Below, in pieces: positions 39,465-50,261 of a stretch of DNA of 64,000 bases. Numbering within the stretch: position 1 is the stretch's first letter; each line of letters opens with the position of its first letter. The notes beneath the pieces are model-generated. The model made no database searches. It was not told the origin of the DNA and saw only the letters and a program-made list of their open reading frames with translations. This DNA is from Enterobacter sp. C2 (GTDB taxonomy: Bacteria > Pseudomonadota > Gammaproteobacteria > Enterobacterales > Enterobacteriaceae), in contig NZ_CP082269.1 in assembly GCF_019880405.1 (NCBI RefSeq), forward strand, positions 1,240,001-1,304,000. The letters are read 5' to 3'. Position numbers and translations under genes: made by a program.

Positions 39465-40606
39465 TGTCCGGCCCCCTCTGATGCTTTGCAGACGTAGAAG
39501 GTCTCTTTGATGCCGGTTTTGGCTTCATACTGTGCCGCCACCGCGTCCTGAACCTGGGAAACCAGTGCTTCAGGCACCAGCGCCACAATGCAGCCGCCGA
39601 AGCCACCGCCGGTCATGCGCACGCCGCCTTTGTCGCCAATGGTCTCCTTAACAATCTCAACCAGGGTATCGATTTGGGGCACGGTGATCTCGAAATCATC
39701 GCGCATAGAGGCATGGGAGGCCGCCATCAGCTCGCCCATCCGCTGCAGATCGCCTTTTTCCAGCGCGTCGGCCGCTTCCAGGGTGCGCTGGTTTTCAGTC
39801 AGCACGTGGCGTACGCGTTTGGCGACAAGCGGATCCAGCTCGGCGGCCACGGCGTTGAACTGCTCCAGGGAGACGTCGCGCAGGGCAGGCTGCTGGAAGA
39901 AGCGCGCCCCGGTTTCACACTGCTCGCGGCGGGTGTTGTACTCGCTGCCAACCAGGGTGCGTTTAAAGTTGCTGTTGATGATGATCACCGCCACGCCCTG
40001 CGGCATGGAGACCGCGCGGGTACCCAGCGTGCGACAGTCGAGCAGCAGAGCATGATCTTTTTTGCCGAGGGCAGAGATCAGCTGATCCATGATGCCGCAG
40101 TTGCAGCCCACGAACTGGTTCTCCGCCTCCTGGCCGTTGAGGGCAATCTGCGCTCCGTCCAGCGGCAGGTGATAAAGCTGCTGGAAGACTGTACCCACGG
40201 CAACCTCCAGCGAGGCCGATGAGCTCAAGCCCGCGCCCTGCGGTACGTTGCCGCTGATCACCAGATCTGCGCCGCCAAAGCTCTTATCGCGGTTGAGCAG
40301 GTGCTTCACCACGCCACGCACGTAGTTCGACCACTGTTGGCTGTCGTGAGCGAGGATCGGTGCATCGAGAGAGAACTCGTCGGTCTGGTTGTCGTAGTCG
40401 GCGGCGATAACGCGTACGGTGCGATCCGTACGCGGCGCGGCGCTGATCACCGTCTGGTAGTCGATGGCGCACGGCAGCACGAAGCCGTCGTTGTAGTCGG
40501 TATGCTCGCCGATCAGGTTGACGCGGCCTGGAGCCTGAAACGTATGCGTGGCAGGGTAGCCGAATTTCTCAGCAAACAGAGATTGTGTTTTTTCTTTCAG
40601 ACTCAT
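39458..40606 (-). CDS. galK: galactokinase GalK
   Basis: Phosphorylates alpha-D-galactose to galactose 1-phosphate. The 382-residue GHMP kinase carries the galactokinase signature [15 protein letters not shown] near residue 28, the ATP-binding [11 protein letters not shown] loop and the third motif [10 protein letters not shown]. It follows galT by 2 bases. Confidence 0.98.
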   Translation of the reverse strand: MSLKEKTQSLFAEKFGYPATHTFQAPGRVNLIGEHTDYNDGFVLPCAIDYQTVISAAPRTDRTVRVIAADYDNQTDEFSLDAPILAHDSQQWSNYVRGVVKHLLNRDKSFGGADLVISGNVPQGAGLSSSASLEVAVGTVFQQLYHLPLDGAQIALNGQEAENQFVGCNCGIMDQLISALGKKDHALLLDCRTLGTRAVSMPQGVAVIIINSNFKRTLVGSEYNTRREQCETGARFFQQPALRDVSLEQFNAVAAELDPLVAKRVRHVLTENQRTLEAADALEKGDLQRMGELMAASHASMRDDFEITVPQIDTLVEIVKETIGDKGGVRMTGGGFGGCIVALVPEALVSQVQDAVAAQYEAKTGIKETFYVCKASEGAGQC

Positions 40607-40608
40607 GG

Positions 40609-41655
40609 TTAAACTCCTGATTCGCGAAAATGGATATCACTGACCGCCCTTAGGCGCTCGGCGGCCTGTTCCGCCGTCAGATCGCGCTGGGTCTCCGCCA
40701 GCATCTCGTAGCCGACCATAAACTTGCGCACCGTCGCGGAGCGCAGCAGAGGCGGATAGAAGTGGGCGTGCAGCTGCCAGTGTGAATTCTCTTCGCCGTT
40801 AAACGGTGCCCCGTGCCAGCCCATGGAGTAGGGGAAGGAGCACTGGAACAGGTTGTCATAGCGGCTGGTTAACTTTTTCAGGGCCAGAGCAAGGTCGCTG
40901 CGCTGGTCGTCGCTGAGATCGGTAATGCGCAGCACCGGGGCTTTCGGCAGCAGCAGCGTCTCGAACGGCCACGCTGCCCAGTAGGGCACCACCGCCAGCC
41001 AGTGTTCGGTCTCGACCACGGTGCGGCTGCCGTCGGCCAGCTCGCGCTTCACATAGTCCAGCAGCATCGGTGCGCCGTTGGCGGCAAAATAGTCCCGCTG
41101 CAGGCGGTCCTCACGCTCAATTTCGTTGGGCAGGAAGCTGTTGGCCCAGACCTGACCGTGCGGATGGGGGTTAGAGCAGCCCATCGCCGCGCCTTTATTC
41201 TCAAACACCTGCACCCAGGGGTAGGTCTGGCCCAGCTCGGCGGTCTGCGCCTGCCAGGTCTGGACGACCTCTTCCAGCGCCGGGAGGCTCAGTTCCGGCA
41301 GGGTTTTGCTATGATCCGGCGAGAAGCAGATCACCCGGCTAATGCCGCGGGCGCTTTGGCAGCGCATCAGCGGATCGTCGCTCTCAGGCGCATCCGGCGT
41401 GTCGCTCATCAGGGCGGCAAAGTCGTTGGTGAACACGAAGGTGCCACTGTAGTCCGGGTTTTTATCGCCGGTTACCCGAGTATTGCCAGGGCAAAGGAAG
41501 CAGTCCGGATCGTGCGCAGGCAGCGTCTGCTGGGACGGTGTCTCCTGCGCGCCCTGCCACGGACGCTTGGCGCGGTGGGGGGAAACCAGGATCCACTGAC
41601 CGGTCAGCGGATTGTAGCGACGATGGGGGTGATCGACCGGGTTAAACTGTGTCAT
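40609..41655 (-). CDS. galT: galactose-1-phosphate uridylyltransferase GalT
   Basis: Exchanges UMP between UDP-glucose and galactose 1-phosphate through a uridylyl-histidine. The 348-residue product has the HPH motif with nucleophile His166 (SNPHPHGQ) and zinc ligands Cys52 and Cys55. The start at 41655 ([10 protein letters not shown]) has an AAGGAG ribosome site; the open frame extends 24 residues upstream into galE without homology. Confidence 0.98.
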   Translation of the reverse strand: MTQFNPVDHPHRRYNPLTGQWILVSPHRAKRPWQGAQETPSQQTLPAHDPDCFLCPGNTRVTGDKNPDYSGTFVFTNDFAALMSDTPDAPESDDPLMRCQSARGISRVICFSPDHSKTLPELSLPALEEVVQTWQAQTAELGQTYPWVQVFENKGAAMGCSNPHPHGQVWANSFLPNEIEREDRLQRDYFAANGAPMLLDYVKRELADGSRTVVETEHWLAVVPYWAAWPFETLLLPKAPVLRITDLSDDQRSDLALALKKLTSRYDNLFQCSFPYSMGWHGAPFNGEENSHWQLHAHFYPPLLRSATVRKFMVGYEMLAETQRDLTAEQAAERLRAVSDIHFRESGV

Positions 41656-41665
41656 AGGATCCTCC

Positions 41666-42682
41666 TTAATCCGCATAGCCCTGCGGGTGACGGGACTGCC
41701 AGCGCCAGGTGTCCTGCGCCATCTCATCGAGAGAGCGGGTAACGCGCCAGTTCAGCTCTTTATCGGCGCGGCTGGCGTCGGCCCAGTAGGCAGGCAGATC
41801 GCCTTCGCGGCGCGGGGCAAAGTGATAGGTAATAGGTTTGCCGCAGGCTTTGCTGAAAGCGTTAACCACGTCCAGCACGCTGCTGCCCACGCCTGCGCCC
41901 AGGTTATAGATATGCACGCCAGCTTTACCGGCCAGCGTCTGCATGGCGGCTACGTGACCGTCGGCCAGGTCCATCACGTGGATATAGTCGCGTACGCCGG
42001 TGCCGTCTTCGGTTGGGTAGTCGTTACCAAAGATAGCCAGCGATTCGCGACGGCCTACCGCCACTTGAGCGATGTAGGGCATCAGGTTATTTGGGATACC
42101 CTGCGGATCTTCACCCATATCGCCCGACGGATGCGCGCCAACCGGGTTGAAGTAGCGCAGCAGGGCAATGCTCCACTCCGGGTCGGCTTTTTGCAGATCG
42201 GTAAGGATCTGCTCCACCATCAGCTTGCTTTTGCCGTAGGGGCTTTGCGGCGTACCGGTGGGAAAGCTCTCAACGTAAGGGATCTTCGGCTGATCGCCGT
42301 AGACGGTAGCCGAGGAGCTGAAGATAAGGTTTTTGACGTTAGCTGCACGCATGGCAGCCACCAGGCGCAGCGTACCGTTGACGTTGTTATCGTAGTACTC
42401 CAGCGGCTTCGCCACGGATTCGCCTACTGCCTTCAGGCCAGCAAAATGGATCACCGTATCGATAGCCTGCTCGCGAAGCACATCGGCCAGCAGCGCTTCG
42501 TTGCGGATATCGCCCTCGATAAAGGTGGCCTCTTTACCGCCCAGGCGGGCGATGACCGGCAGGACACTTTGCTTACTGTTGCAGAGGTTATCGAGAATAA
42601 CGACGTCGTGACCGTTTTGTAGCAGCTGTACGCAGGTATGACTGCCGATGTAACCGCTACCACCTGTAACCAGAACTCGCAT
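41666..42682 (-). CDS. galE: UDP-glucose 4-epimerase GalE
   Basis: Interconverts UDP-galactose and UDP-glucose using bound NAD+. The 338-residue short-chain dehydrogenase-type protein has GGSGYIG at residues 7-13 and the catalytic Ser124, Tyr149 and Lys153. Start at 42682 (MRVLVTGG). First gene of galETKM; the internal Gal operator lies within its first codons. Confidence 0.98.
   Translation of the reverse strand: MRVLVTGGSGYIGSHTCVQLLQNGHDVVILDNLCNSKQSVLPVIARLGGKEATFIEGDIRNEALLADVLREQAIDTVIHFAGLKAVGESVAKPLEYYDNNVNGTLRLVAAMRAANVKNLIFSSSATVYGDQPKIPYVESFPTGTPQSPYGKSKLMVEQILTDLQKADPEWSIALLRYFNPVGAHPSGDMGEDPQGIPNNLMPYIAQVAVGRRESLAIFGNDYPTEDGTGVRDYIHVMDLADGHVAAMQTLAGKAGVHIYNLGAGVGSSVLDVVNAFSKACGKPITYHFAPRREGDLPAYWADASRADKELNWRVTRSLDEMAQDTWRWQSRHPQGYAD
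42648..42663 (-). promoter_or_regulatory. internal Gal operator (OI) inside galE
   Basis: On the minus strand GTGGTAGCGGTTACAT lies within the first codons of galE, as the E. coli internal operator does. With the upstream operator it allows GalR-mediated DNA looping. Confidence 0.8.
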
Positions 42683-42776
42683 GTTTGGCTCCATTAACCA
42701 TATGTTATCTAATAAAGATAGCATAACAGAGATGTAAAAAGTGTGACATGAACGAAAGTAGTGGAATCGCTTACAC
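42683..42776 (-). promoter_or_regulatory. gal promoter with external operator and CRP site
   Basis: On the minus strand a Gal operator GTGTAAGCGATTCCAC (42761-42776) is followed by the CRP half-site CATGTCACAC (about 42740-42750) and -10 element TATGCT (about 42717-42722), in the order known from the E. coli galP1/P2 region. GalR and GalS repression and CRP control are therefore expected. Confidence 0.85.
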
Positions 42777-42874
42777 TAAAAGCGCACAGCGGAAATGGCG
42801 CTTTAAATGCTTTTTAAAATCAAGCAATTAAAGCGCGATCATGAGCATGGTCTGAAAAATATCCGCCAAACGGC

Positions 42875-44347
42875 CTAAGCCGGCTGGTCAATCAGGTAGG
42901 CATAGCTATCATCCTCGGGTACAAAGTGCAGCCGGTGGGTAATACAGGCGGGAGCGTCCTGAGCGTGATGGGAGACGAACAGCAGCTGGGTTTCACCCTG
43001 GCCTATCAGCACGTCAACAAAGCGGCGGATCAGCTGGCGATTAAGCGGATCGAGCCCCTGCAAAGGTTCATCAAGGATCAGCAGGGTAGGATGTTTGACC
43101 AGCGCCCGGACGATCAACGCCAGCCGCTGCTGTCCCCAGGAGAGGCTATGGAAAGGGGCGTCGGCGGTGCGGGCATCGATGCCTAAGATATCTAACCACT
43201 CCTGGACCAGCTTCTGCTGTTTATCCGATACTGCCTGGTAGATGCCAATCGAGTCAAAGTAGCCGGAGAGGATCACGTTACGCACCGTGGTGCTGACCCG
43301 GTACTCCAGATGCAGGCTGCTGCTGACGTAGCCGATATGCTTTTTGATATCCCAGATGGTCTCCCCGCTGCCCCGGCGTATGCCAAACAGGGTCAGGTCG
43401 TTGCTGTAACCCTGCGGATGATCCCCGGTGATCAGGTTAAGCAGGGTCGATTTTCCCGCCCCGTTGGGGCCGATGATCTGCCAGTGTTCGCCGGGGTTCA
43501 CGGTCCAGCTCAGATGGTTAATGATGGGTCGATCGTTATAGGAGACCACGCCATCGTTAAGCACAATGCGCGGGCTATTCGCGGCCAGCAGGTGGTGGGC
43601 GGGGGGCGCATCCGGCGGCGGCAAAGCCACGCCTGCCAGCGTCTCGCTGTGCGCCAGCTGGGCAATCAGGGCCTGCTCCAGCAGGGCCTGCTTCGCGCCG
43701 GTTTCGCTCAGCGTGCAATCCACCAGCACTCCGGCGTTAGCGACAAAATTCGGGATCTCGTCGAAGCGGTTAAGCACCAGCACGAGGGTGATGCCCTGAG
43801 CACTGAGCTGACTCAGCAGATCCGCCAGCTGGACGCGCGAGGCAACGTCCAGCCCGTCAAAAGGCTCGTCCAAAATTAATAGCTCGGGATCGGTCATCAG
43901 CGCCTGGCACAGCAGGGTCTTACGCGTCTCGCCGGTAGAGAGGTATTTAAAGCGGCGATCGAGCAGGGCGCTAATGCCGAAGCGGGCGGCCAGATCGGCG
44001 CAGCGTGCCGGATCCTTGACCTCATCCTGGATAATCTGCGCCGTGGTGCGGCCGGTATCCTCTTCGCCAGGGCTGAGCAGATCGGTGTTGTTCCGCTGCC
44101 ACTCGTCGCTGACCAGCTTCTGCAGCTGCTCAAATGAGAGACGGGTGACGCGGGCGAAGGTGCTCTCCCGCGTGCCTTTTAGCAGGGTAAGCTCACCGGC
44201 CAGCGCTCTGGCGAGGGCCGATTTGCCGCTGCCGTTGGTGCCGACAAAGGCCCAGCTCTCTCCGGCGCGCAGGGTAAGGTCGCTGATAGCGAGCGTGCGT
44301 GTATCGCTAAGACGAAACGTGCCTTGCGAAATATGCAATAACGACAT
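42875..44347 (-). CDS. modF: molybdate-related ABC ATPase ModF
   Basis: A cytoplasmic protein with two fused ABC ATPase domains, encoded beside modE; its exact role in molybdate metabolism is unclear. The 490 residues equal E. coli. Walker A motifs are GTNGSGKSA (first domain) and GPNGAGKST (second), with Walker B LLILDEPFDGL and LLILDEPLQGL. Start at 44347 (MSLLHISQG). The 192-base gap to galE carries no other recognised gene. Confidence 0.93.
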   Translation of the reverse strand: MSLLHISQGTFRLSDTRTLAISDLTLRAGESWAFVGTNGSGKSALARALAGELTLLKGTRESTFARVTRLSFEQLQKLVSDEWQRNNTDLLSPGEEDTGRTTAQIIQDEVKDPARCADLAARFGISALLDRRFKYLSTGETRKTLLCQALMTDPELLILDEPFDGLDVASRVQLADLLSQLSAQGITLVLVLNRFDEIPNFVANAGVLVDCTLSETGAKQALLEQALIAQLAHSETLAGVALPPPDAPPAHHLLAANSPRIVLNDGVVSYNDRPIINHLSWTVNPGEHWQIIGPNGAGKSTLLNLITGDHPQGYSNDLTLFGIRRGSGETIWDIKKHIGYVSSSLHLEYRVSTTVRNVILSGYFDSIGIYQAVSDKQQKLVQEWLDILGIDARTADAPFHSLSWGQQRLALIVRALVKHPTLLILDEPLQGLDPLNRQLIRRFVDVLIGQGETQLLFVSHHAQDAPACITHRLHFVPEDDSYAYLIDQPA

Positions 44348-44419
44348 GACGTATCCCATTTTTTGCAGCAGTAGTGCACAGAAATACGTGCTGCCGACGG
44401 GATTGTCAATGCCAGCGGC

Positions 44420-45208
44420 TTAGCAGAGGGTGGCGACGATAACCCGGTCAGCGCTGAAGTAGGCGATCGCGTCGCTCTCTACCACCAGTTGGTCCGCCTG
44501 CTCCCGCGCGACGGTGGCACACAGCGTCTGCCCGTCCGGCAGGGTCATCAGCACTTCACTCTGCACCTCGCCGTGTTCAATATGGCTGATGCGTCCCGGC
44601 AGCTGGTTATCGGCCCCGGCGGCAGCGGCGCTCTCCTGGGTGATGTTCACCCACGGCGCTTTTAACAGCACCAGCACCTCTTTGCCTTCGTCCAGCCCGA
44701 GACGCTCGCCGCTGCGGGCGGTCAGGGCAACCTTCAGCCGGGTCGTGCCATCCGCCAGCAGAACGCCGACGTGCTGCTGGACGTGGGAATTATCCCGGCC
44801 GGTGACCGTGCCGAACCATTGATTACGGGCGCTGGTCTGCAATGAGAAGCGGGAGATGGCCGCCAGCAGGCTGTTGAGGGGCAGGGCGTCGTCATCACTG
44901 AGCACGTCGAAAGCTTTCTGCTGGATCTGCGCCAGCAGCTCGTAGAGTTGGATCAGTCGCTGGCCGTAGCGTGTCAGCTGCGCGCCGCCGCCGCCTTTAC
45001 CGCCGGTTGCGCGGTCAACCAGCGGCTGCTCGCTGAGCTGGTTCATCTCGTTGATGGCGTCCCAGGCGCTTTTATAGCTGATGCCGGCGTTCTTTGCGCC
45101 CTGGCTTATGGAGCCGGTCTGTTCTATCTGTTTGAGGAGAGCAATGCGTCGGGGATCGGCAAACAGCCGCTGCTGGAGCCGGAGGGTAAGGAGGATTTCA
45201 GCCTGCAT
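44420..45208 (-). CDS. modE: molybdate-responsive transcriptional regulator ModE
   Basis: Molybdate-binding regulator that represses modABC and activates molybdoenzyme genes. The 262-residue protein has an N-terminal winged helix (GSISQGAKNAGISYKSAWDA) and two C-terminal molybdate-binding TOBE-like (MOP) domains, including SARNQWFG. Start at 45208 (MQAEILLTLR); the open frame continues far upstream without homology. Divergent from acrZ and modABC. Confidence 0.97.
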   Translation of the reverse strand: MQAEILLTLRLQQRLFADPRRIALLKQIEQTGSISQGAKNAGISYKSAWDAINEMNQLSEQPLVDRATGGKGGGGAQLTRYGQRLIQLYELLAQIQQKAFDVLSDDDALPLNSLLAAISRFSLQTSARNQWFGTVTGRDNSHVQQHVGVLLADGTTRLKVALTARSGERLGLDEGKEVLVLLKAPWVNITQESAAAAGADNQLPGRISHIEHGEVQSEVLMTLPDGQTLCATVAREQADQLVVESDAIAYFSADRVIVATLC

Positions 45209-45332
45209 AGTCAATCCTTGCAAAAGGGGTATTGTGCCGTAAATGCGCACCGGCGCAATGGGCATCGCACAAAAGGGACGTGTAATTCCGCGCGACCAGG
45301 TTAGAATGATAACTTCACTATATCTGGAGTAG

Positions 45333-45485
<153 letters not shown>

Positions 45486-45491
45486 TTTCTT

Positions 45492-45519
45492 AAAAACGCC
45501 CGCAGCCGCGGGCGTTTTG
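45492..45519 (+). terminator. terminator after acrZ
   Basis: ACGCCCGC pairs with GCGGGCGT around a 4-base loop and is followed by TTTT. It separates acrZ from modABC. Confidence 0.85.
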
Positions 45520-45612
45520 CTATTCAAGCTTTTTTATCCGTTGCCGATATCTGTTTTATACCGGGGTTACCGCTTAAGCGGTACAAATTATCCCTGTAAA
45601 AACCCGAGGGTT

Positions 45613-45640
45613 ATCGTTATATTGTGAAGTATATAACGAT
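45613..45640 (+). promoter_or_regulatory. ModE operator of modABC
   Basis: ATCGTTATAT and ATATAACGAT form an inverted repeat with an 8-base centre, 18 bases ahead of modA. This matches the ModE operator of E. coli modABC, where molybdate-loaded ModE represses transport. Confidence 0.93.
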
Positions 45641-45657
45641 ACTTACAGGAGTCAGAT

Positions 45658-46434
45658 ATGGCACGTTCGGGATTACGCTTGTTAGCAGGCGCAACATTAA
45701 CGCTCACGCTGGCAGGGCAGGCTCTGGCGGATGAGGGGAAAATCACGGTATTTGCTGCCGCGTCGCTGACCAATGCGATGCAGGATATCGCTACCGCCTA
45801 TACGAAAGAGAAAAAAGTTAAGATTGTCTCTTCGTTTGCCTCCTCCTCAACGCTGGCGCGCCAGATTGAGGCCGGTGCGCCTGCCGATCTCTTTATCTCT
45901 GCCGATCAGAAGTGGATGGATTACGCGGTAGAGAAGAAAGCGATTGATGCTGCCAGCCGTGAAACGCTGCTCGGTAACAGTCTGGTGGTGGTCGCCCCAA
46001 AAGCAAGCGCCCAGGGCGAGATCGCAATCAATGATAAAACCAACTGGACCCGCCTGCTGAAGGGGGGTCGTCTGGCGGTAGGCGATCCAGAGCACGTTCC
46101 GGCAGGCATCTACGCCAAAGAGGCGTTACAGAAGCTGGGCGCCTGGGATACGCTGTCGCCGAAGCTCGCTCCGGCAGAGGACGTCCGTGGCGCACTGGCG
46201 CTGGTAGAGCGCAACGAAGCCCCGCTGGGCATTGTCTACGGCTCTGATGCAGTCGCCAGCAAGGGTGTGAAGGTGGTCGGCACCTTCCCGGAAGATTCGC
46301 ATAAAAAGGTGGAATACCCGCTGGCTATCATCGACGGGCATAAAAACGCCACGGTAAGCGCGTTTTATGACTATCTGAAAGGCCCGCAGGCTTCTGAGAT
46401 CTTTAAACGTTACGGATTTACGACGCACGAATGA
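45658..46434 (+). CDS. modA: molybdate ABC transporter substrate-binding protein ModA
   Basis: Periplasmic molybdate/tungstate-binding protein. The 258-residue precursor has a signal peptide (MARSGLRLL to GQALA, about 24 residues) and the ModA anion-site regions FAAASLTNAM and FASSSTLARQIE. It overlaps modB by 4 bases (ATGA). Confidence 0.97.
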   Translation: MARSGLRLLAGATLTLTLAGQALADEGKITVFAAASLTNAMQDIATAYTKEKKVKIVSSFASSSTLARQIEAGAPADLFISADQKWMDYAVEKKAIDAASRETLLGNSLVVVAPKASAQGEIAINDKTNWTRLLKGGRLAVGDPEHVPAGIYAKEALQKLGAWDTLSPKLAPAEDVRGALALVERNEAPLGIVYGSDAVASKGVKVVGTFPEDSHKKVEYPLAIIDGHKNATVSAFYDYLKGPQASEIFKRYGFTTHE

Positions 46435-47120
46435 TATTGACCGATCCCGAATGGCAGGCGGTATTGCTGAGCCTGAAAGTCTCCTCCCTGGCTGTTTTCT
46501 TCAGCTTGCCCTTTGGGATCTTCTTTGCCTGGCTGCTGGTCCGCTGTACGTTTCCAGGCAAAGCCTTGCTCGATAGTCTGCTGCACCTCCCGCTCGTGCT
46601 GCCTCCCGTGGTGGTGGGTTACCTGCTGCTGATTGCGATGGGTCGCCGGGGGGTTATCGGCGAGTGGCTCTACGACTGGTTCGGCCTGACCTTTGCCTTT
46701 AGCTGGCGTGGCGCGGTGCTGGCAGCGGCGGTAATGTCGTTCCCGCTGATGGTGCGGGCTATTCGCCTGGCGCTTGAGGGGGTCGATCTCAAGCTGGAGC
46801 AGGCGGCGCGTACCCTTGGGGCCGGGCGCTGGCGGGTCTTTATGACCATCACCCTGCCGCTCACCCTGCCGGGTATTATTGTCGGGACGGTGCTGGCTTT
46901 TGCTCGCTCCCTCGGCGAGTTTGGTGCAACCATCACCTTTGTCTCTAACATCCCTGGCGAAACGCGCACTATTCCATCGGCGATGTACACCCTGATCCAG
47001 ACCCCGGGCGGCGAAAGCGCGGCGGCGCGGCTCTGCCTGATCTCTATCGTGCTGGCGCTAATTTCGCTGCTGGTGTCCGAGTGGCTGGCGCGGCTTAGCC
47101 GCGAGCGGACGGGGAGATAG
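46431..47120 (+). CDS. modB: molybdate ABC transporter permease ModB
   Basis: Inner-membrane permease of the ModABC importer. The 229-residue product has about five membrane helices and the EAA loop (LEQAARTLGAGRWRVFMTITLP) that docks ModC. Its start overlaps the modA stop by 4 bases. Confidence 0.97.
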   Translation: MILTDPEWQAVLLSLKVSSLAVFFSLPFGIFFAWLLVRCTFPGKALLDSLLHLPLVLPPVVVGYLLLIAMGRRGVIGEWLYDWFGLTFAFSWRGAVLAAAVMSFPLMVRAIRLALEGVDLKLEQAARTLGAGRWRVFMTITLPLTLPGIIVGTVLAFARSLGEFGATITFVSNIPGETRTIPSAMYTLIQTPGGESAAARLCLISIVLALISLLVSEWLARLSRERTGR

Positions 47121-47123
47121 ATC

Positions 47124-48182
47124 ATGTTGGAACTCAATTTTACCCAGACGCTGGGCACGCACCGGCTGCGCGTCGAGGCGAATTTGCCCGCCAGCGGTAT
47201 CACTGCCATCTTTGGCGTCTCCGGGGCGGGGAAAACCTCGCTGATTAACGCCGTCGGCGGCCTGACGCGCCCGCAGCAGGGGCGCATCGTGCTCAATGAG
47301 CGGGTGCTGAACGATACCGAAAAAAACATCTGCCTGCCGCCGGAGAAGCGCCGGATCGGCTACGTCTTTCAGGATGCGCGTCTCTTTCCCCACTACAAGG
47401 TGCTCGGCAACCTACGCTACGGCATGGCGAAAAGCATGACCGGACAGTTTGACCGGCTGGTGACCCTGCTGGGCATCGAGCCGCTGCTCGACAGGCTGCC
47501 GGGGAGCCTCTCCGGCGGGGAGAAACAGCGGGTGGCGATTGGCCGGGCGCTGCTTACCGCCCCCGAGCTGCTGCTGCTCGACGAGCCGCTGGCCTCGCTG
47601 GATATTCCCCGCAAGCGCGAGCTGCTGCCCTACCTGCAACGGCTGGCGCGGGAGATCAATATCCCGATGCTCTACGTGAGTCACTCGCTGGATGAGATCC
47701 TGCATCTTGCTGATAAGGTGATGGTGCTGGAGGCGGGAGAGGTAAAAGCCTTTGGCAACCTCGAGGATATTTGGGGCAGCCGGGTGATGAACCCGTGGCT
47801 GCCGCCGGAGCAGCAGAGCAGCGTGCTGAAGGTCAGCGTGCTGGAGCACCATCCGCACTATGCCATGACTGCGCTGGCGCTGGGGGATCAGCACCTGTGG
47901 GTCAATAAGCTCGATAGCCCATTACAGACGGCGCTGCGCATCCGCATTCAGGCCTCGGACGTGTCGCTGGTATTGCAGCCGCCGGTCAACAGCAGCATCC
48001 GTAATATCCTGCGGGCGAAAGTGGCCCAGTGCTATGACGATCAGGGCCAGGTTGAGGTTCAGCTGGAGGTGGGCAGCCGCACGCTCTGGGCGCGCATCAG
48101 CCCATGGGCCAGGGATGAGCTAGGCATCAAGCCTGGCCTGTGGCTCTACGCGCAGATCAAGAGCGTCTCGATCACCACCTGA
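47124..48182 (+). CDS. modC: molybdate ABC transporter ATPase ModC
   Basis: ATP-hydrolysing subunit of ModABC. The 352 residues contain Walker [10 protein letters not shown] (about 31-39), signature [15 protein letters not shown], Walker [13 protein letters not shown] and a C-terminal MOP/TOBE domain that senses molybdate. Its stop abuts the convergent ybhA stop with no gap. Confidence 0.97.
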   Translation: MLELNFTQTLGTHRLRVEANLPASGITAIFGVSGAGKTSLINAVGGLTRPQQGRIVLNERVLNDTEKNICLPPEKRRIGYVFQDARLFPHYKVLGNLRYGMAKSMTGQFDRLVTLLGIEPLLDRLPGSLSGGEKQRVAIGRALLTAPELLLLDEPLASLDIPRKRELLPYLQRLAREINIPMLYVSHSLDEILHLADKVMVLEAGEVKAFGNLEDIWGSRVMNPWLPPEQQSSVLKVSVLEHHPHYAMTALALGDQHLWVNKLDSPLQTALRIRIQASDVSLVLQPPVNSSIRNILRAKVAQCYDDQGQVEVQLEVGSRTLWARISPWARDELGIKPGLWLYAQIKSVSITT

Positions 48183-49001
48183 TCACAGCAGGTGGGTATA
48201 GATAAACTCGGCGATGGTATCAGTGGTATTGTCGCCAATCACCACGTTGGCGTGGGCTTTCACCTCGTCTGCCGCATTACCCATCGCTACGCCAACGCCC
48301 GCCGCCTGCAGCATGCTGATATCATTAAAGTTATCGCCAAAGGCCACCACATCCTGCATTGACAGCCCCTGAGAAGCAACCCACTGGGCCAGGCGCTTGC
48401 CTTTGCTGTTGCCCTGACGGGCAATATCGATCTGATCGTGCCATGAACGCTCACACTCAAGGCCAAGCTGCTGTTCAACCTCAAGGGCGAAGGCGTTAAG
48501 TTTGGCGCTGTCCTCATCGGTAAGGGCAAACTTCCAGACCGCGTTCACCTCGCGGGCGGTCTGCGCCAGCGAACCGACTTGGGTAAAGACCGGGCGCTGC
48601 TCCGGCGGCAGGGACTGCGCCCAGTTCATGGTGCGCAGCACGTGTCCGGTAGGCGTCTCGTACACCATGGCATCATCAACATACATCAGGGCGTGAACCT
48701 TATGCTCATTGAGCATATCAATGAGTTGGAGCGCCTGATCCACCGGAAGCGGATCGGACTCAAGCACCTTTTTTGCCTGATAATCATACAAATAGGTGCC
48801 GTTACAGCAAATTGCAGGTGTATCGAGCGCCAGTGCCTGATAAAAAGGATGAATGGCAACATGGTGTCGGCCGGTCACAATCAGTGGCGTAAAGCCCGCT
48901 TCCCTGGCGCGCGCCAGCGCCTGAAGCGAAGAGGGGAGCAGGGTCTTTGTGGGGGTCAGCAGCGTGCCGTCTAAATCCAGGGCTATAACTCGCGAGGTCA
49001 T
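48183..49001 (-). CDS. ybhA: HAD-family sugar/pyridoxal phosphatase YbhA
   Basis: A Cof-type haloacid dehalogenase-like phosphatase; the E. coli enzyme acts on pyridoxal phosphate and sugar phosphates. The 272 residues include the nucleophile motif DLDGTLL at 8-14, the second-motif VTGR and the metal-site GDNFNDISM. Start at 49001 (MTSRVIALD); the open frame runs 14 residues further without support. Convergent with modC. Confidence 0.95.
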   Translation of the reverse strand: MTSRVIALDLDGTLLTPTKTLLPSSLQALARAREAGFTPLIVTGRHHVAIHPFYQALALDTPAICCNGTYLYDYQAKKVLESDPLPVDQALQLIDMLNEHKVHALMYVDDAMVYETPTGHVLRTMNWAQSLPPEQRPVFTQVGSLAQTAREVNAVWKFALTDEDSAKLNAFALEVEQQLGLECERSWHDQIDIARQGNSKGKRLAQWVASQGLSMQDVVAFGDNFNDISMLQAAGVGVAMGNAADEVKAHANVVIGDNTTDTIAEFIYTHLL

Positions 49002-49154
49002 GTCGGGTTCCAGGTAGAGAATGAAATTCAACTCGTTACGCATGGTACACCGGCATGACGGCCTGGCAAAACGTCGGGCAGAAATAGAGCATTCAGCGCT
49101 AAAAAAGACTATCGTGGTTATCTACTTCACTGCTTTTGCGATCAAGGAGAATTT

Positions 49155-50150
49155 ATGCAGCAAACCGTTTATACCGCCAGCCCCGAGAGCCAGCAGATCC
49201 ACGTCTGGCGTCTGAACGACGAAGGTACGCTGACCCTGGTGCAGGTCGTTGATGTCCCGGGCCAGGTGCAGCCGATGGTGGTTAGCCCAGACAAGCGCTT
49301 TCTCTATGTTGGCGTGCGTCCGGAGTTTCGCGTGCTGGCCTACCGCATCGCACCGGAAGATGGCGCGCTGACCTTCACCGCAGAAGCGCCGCTGTCCGGT
49401 AGCCCGACGCATATCTCCACCGATCGCCAGGGCCGCTTTCTCTTTACCGCCTCCTACAACGCGGGCAGCGTCAGCATTACCCCGCTCAATGACGGCCTGC
49501 CGGGCGAAATTACTGCCCTGGTGGAGGGTCTGGACGGGTGCCACTCGGCCAATATCTCCCCGGATAACGCCACCCTGTGGGTACCGGCACTGAAGCAGGA
49601 TCGTATCTGCCTGTTTACCCTTGGCGATAACGGCCAGCTTACCGCGCAGACACCGGCTGAAGTGACCACCGTTGAAGGGGCCGGTCCGCGCCATATGGCG
49701 TTCCACCCGAACCAGCAGTACGCCTACTGCGTTAACGAACTCAACGGCTCGGTAGACGTGTGGCAGCTTAGCAATGCCCACGGTCAGATCGAGTGCGTGC
49801 AGACCCTGGATATGATGCCTGCCGACTTCGCCGATACCCGCTGGGCGGCGGATATTCATATTACGCCGGACGGGCGTCACCTCTACGCCTGCGACCGTAC
49901 CGCCAGCATCGTGACGATCTTTAGCGTCTCGGAAGATGGTAGCGTGCTGGCCGTGGAAGGCTACCAGCCGACCGAAACCCAGCCGCGCGGCTTTAACATT
50001 GACCACAGCGGTAAGTACCTGATTGCCGCAGGGCAGAAGTCGCACCATATCGCGCTGTATGCGATTCAGGGCGCGCAGGGCCTGCTGGAAGAGAAGGGCC
50101 GCTATGCCGTCGGGCAGGGGCCGATGTGGGTGGTGGTGCACGCACACTAA
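49155..50150 (+). CDS. pgl: 6-phosphogluconolactonase Pgl
   Basis: Hydrolyses 6-phosphogluconolactone in the pentose phosphate pathway. The 331-residue protein is the seven-bladed beta-propeller type (YbhE family), with repeated HxxxxP and DR-x-GRFLF motifs, and equals E. coli in length. Transcribed alone, rightwards, with a REP pair downstream. Confidence 0.97.
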   Translation: MQQTVYTASPESQQIHVWRLNDEGTLTLVQVVDVPGQVQPMVVSPDKRFLYVGVRPEFRVLAYRIAPEDGALTFTAEAPLSGSPTHISTDRQGRFLFTASYNAGSVSITPLNDGLPGEITALVEGLDGCHSANISPDNATLWVPALKQDRICLFTLGDNGQLTAQTPAEVTTVEGAGPRHMAFHPNQQYAYCVNELNGSVDVWQLSNAHGQIECVQTLDMMPADFADTRWAADIHITPDGRHLYACDRTASIVTIFSVSEDGSVLAVEGYQPTETQPRGFNIDHSGKYLIAAGQKSHHIALYAIQGAQGLLEEKGRYAVGQGPMWVVVHAH

Positions 50151-50167
50151 CGGGTTAGCACCGTAAC

Positions 50168-50250
50168 GCCGGGCGGCACTGCGTTTGCCCGGCCTACACG
50201 GATGACGCTATTGCGGTTTGGTCGGCCCGGCAAGCGTTGCGCCGCCGGGC
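50168..50250. repeat. REP pair (BIME) between pgl and ybhC
   Basis: Two REP palindromes in opposite orientation: 50168-50193 (GCCGGGC/GCCCGGC) and 50225-50250 (GCCCGGC/GCCGGGC). They fill the gap between the convergent pgl and ybhC genes and likely protect both 3' ends. Confidence 0.85.
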
Positions 50251-50261
50251 GTTAAGGCGGG

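Noticed and set aside
45258-45285. Mar/Sox/Rob box ahead of acrZ
   Set aside because: The GCAC half is present, but the second half does not match the consensus well enough to list as a feature.
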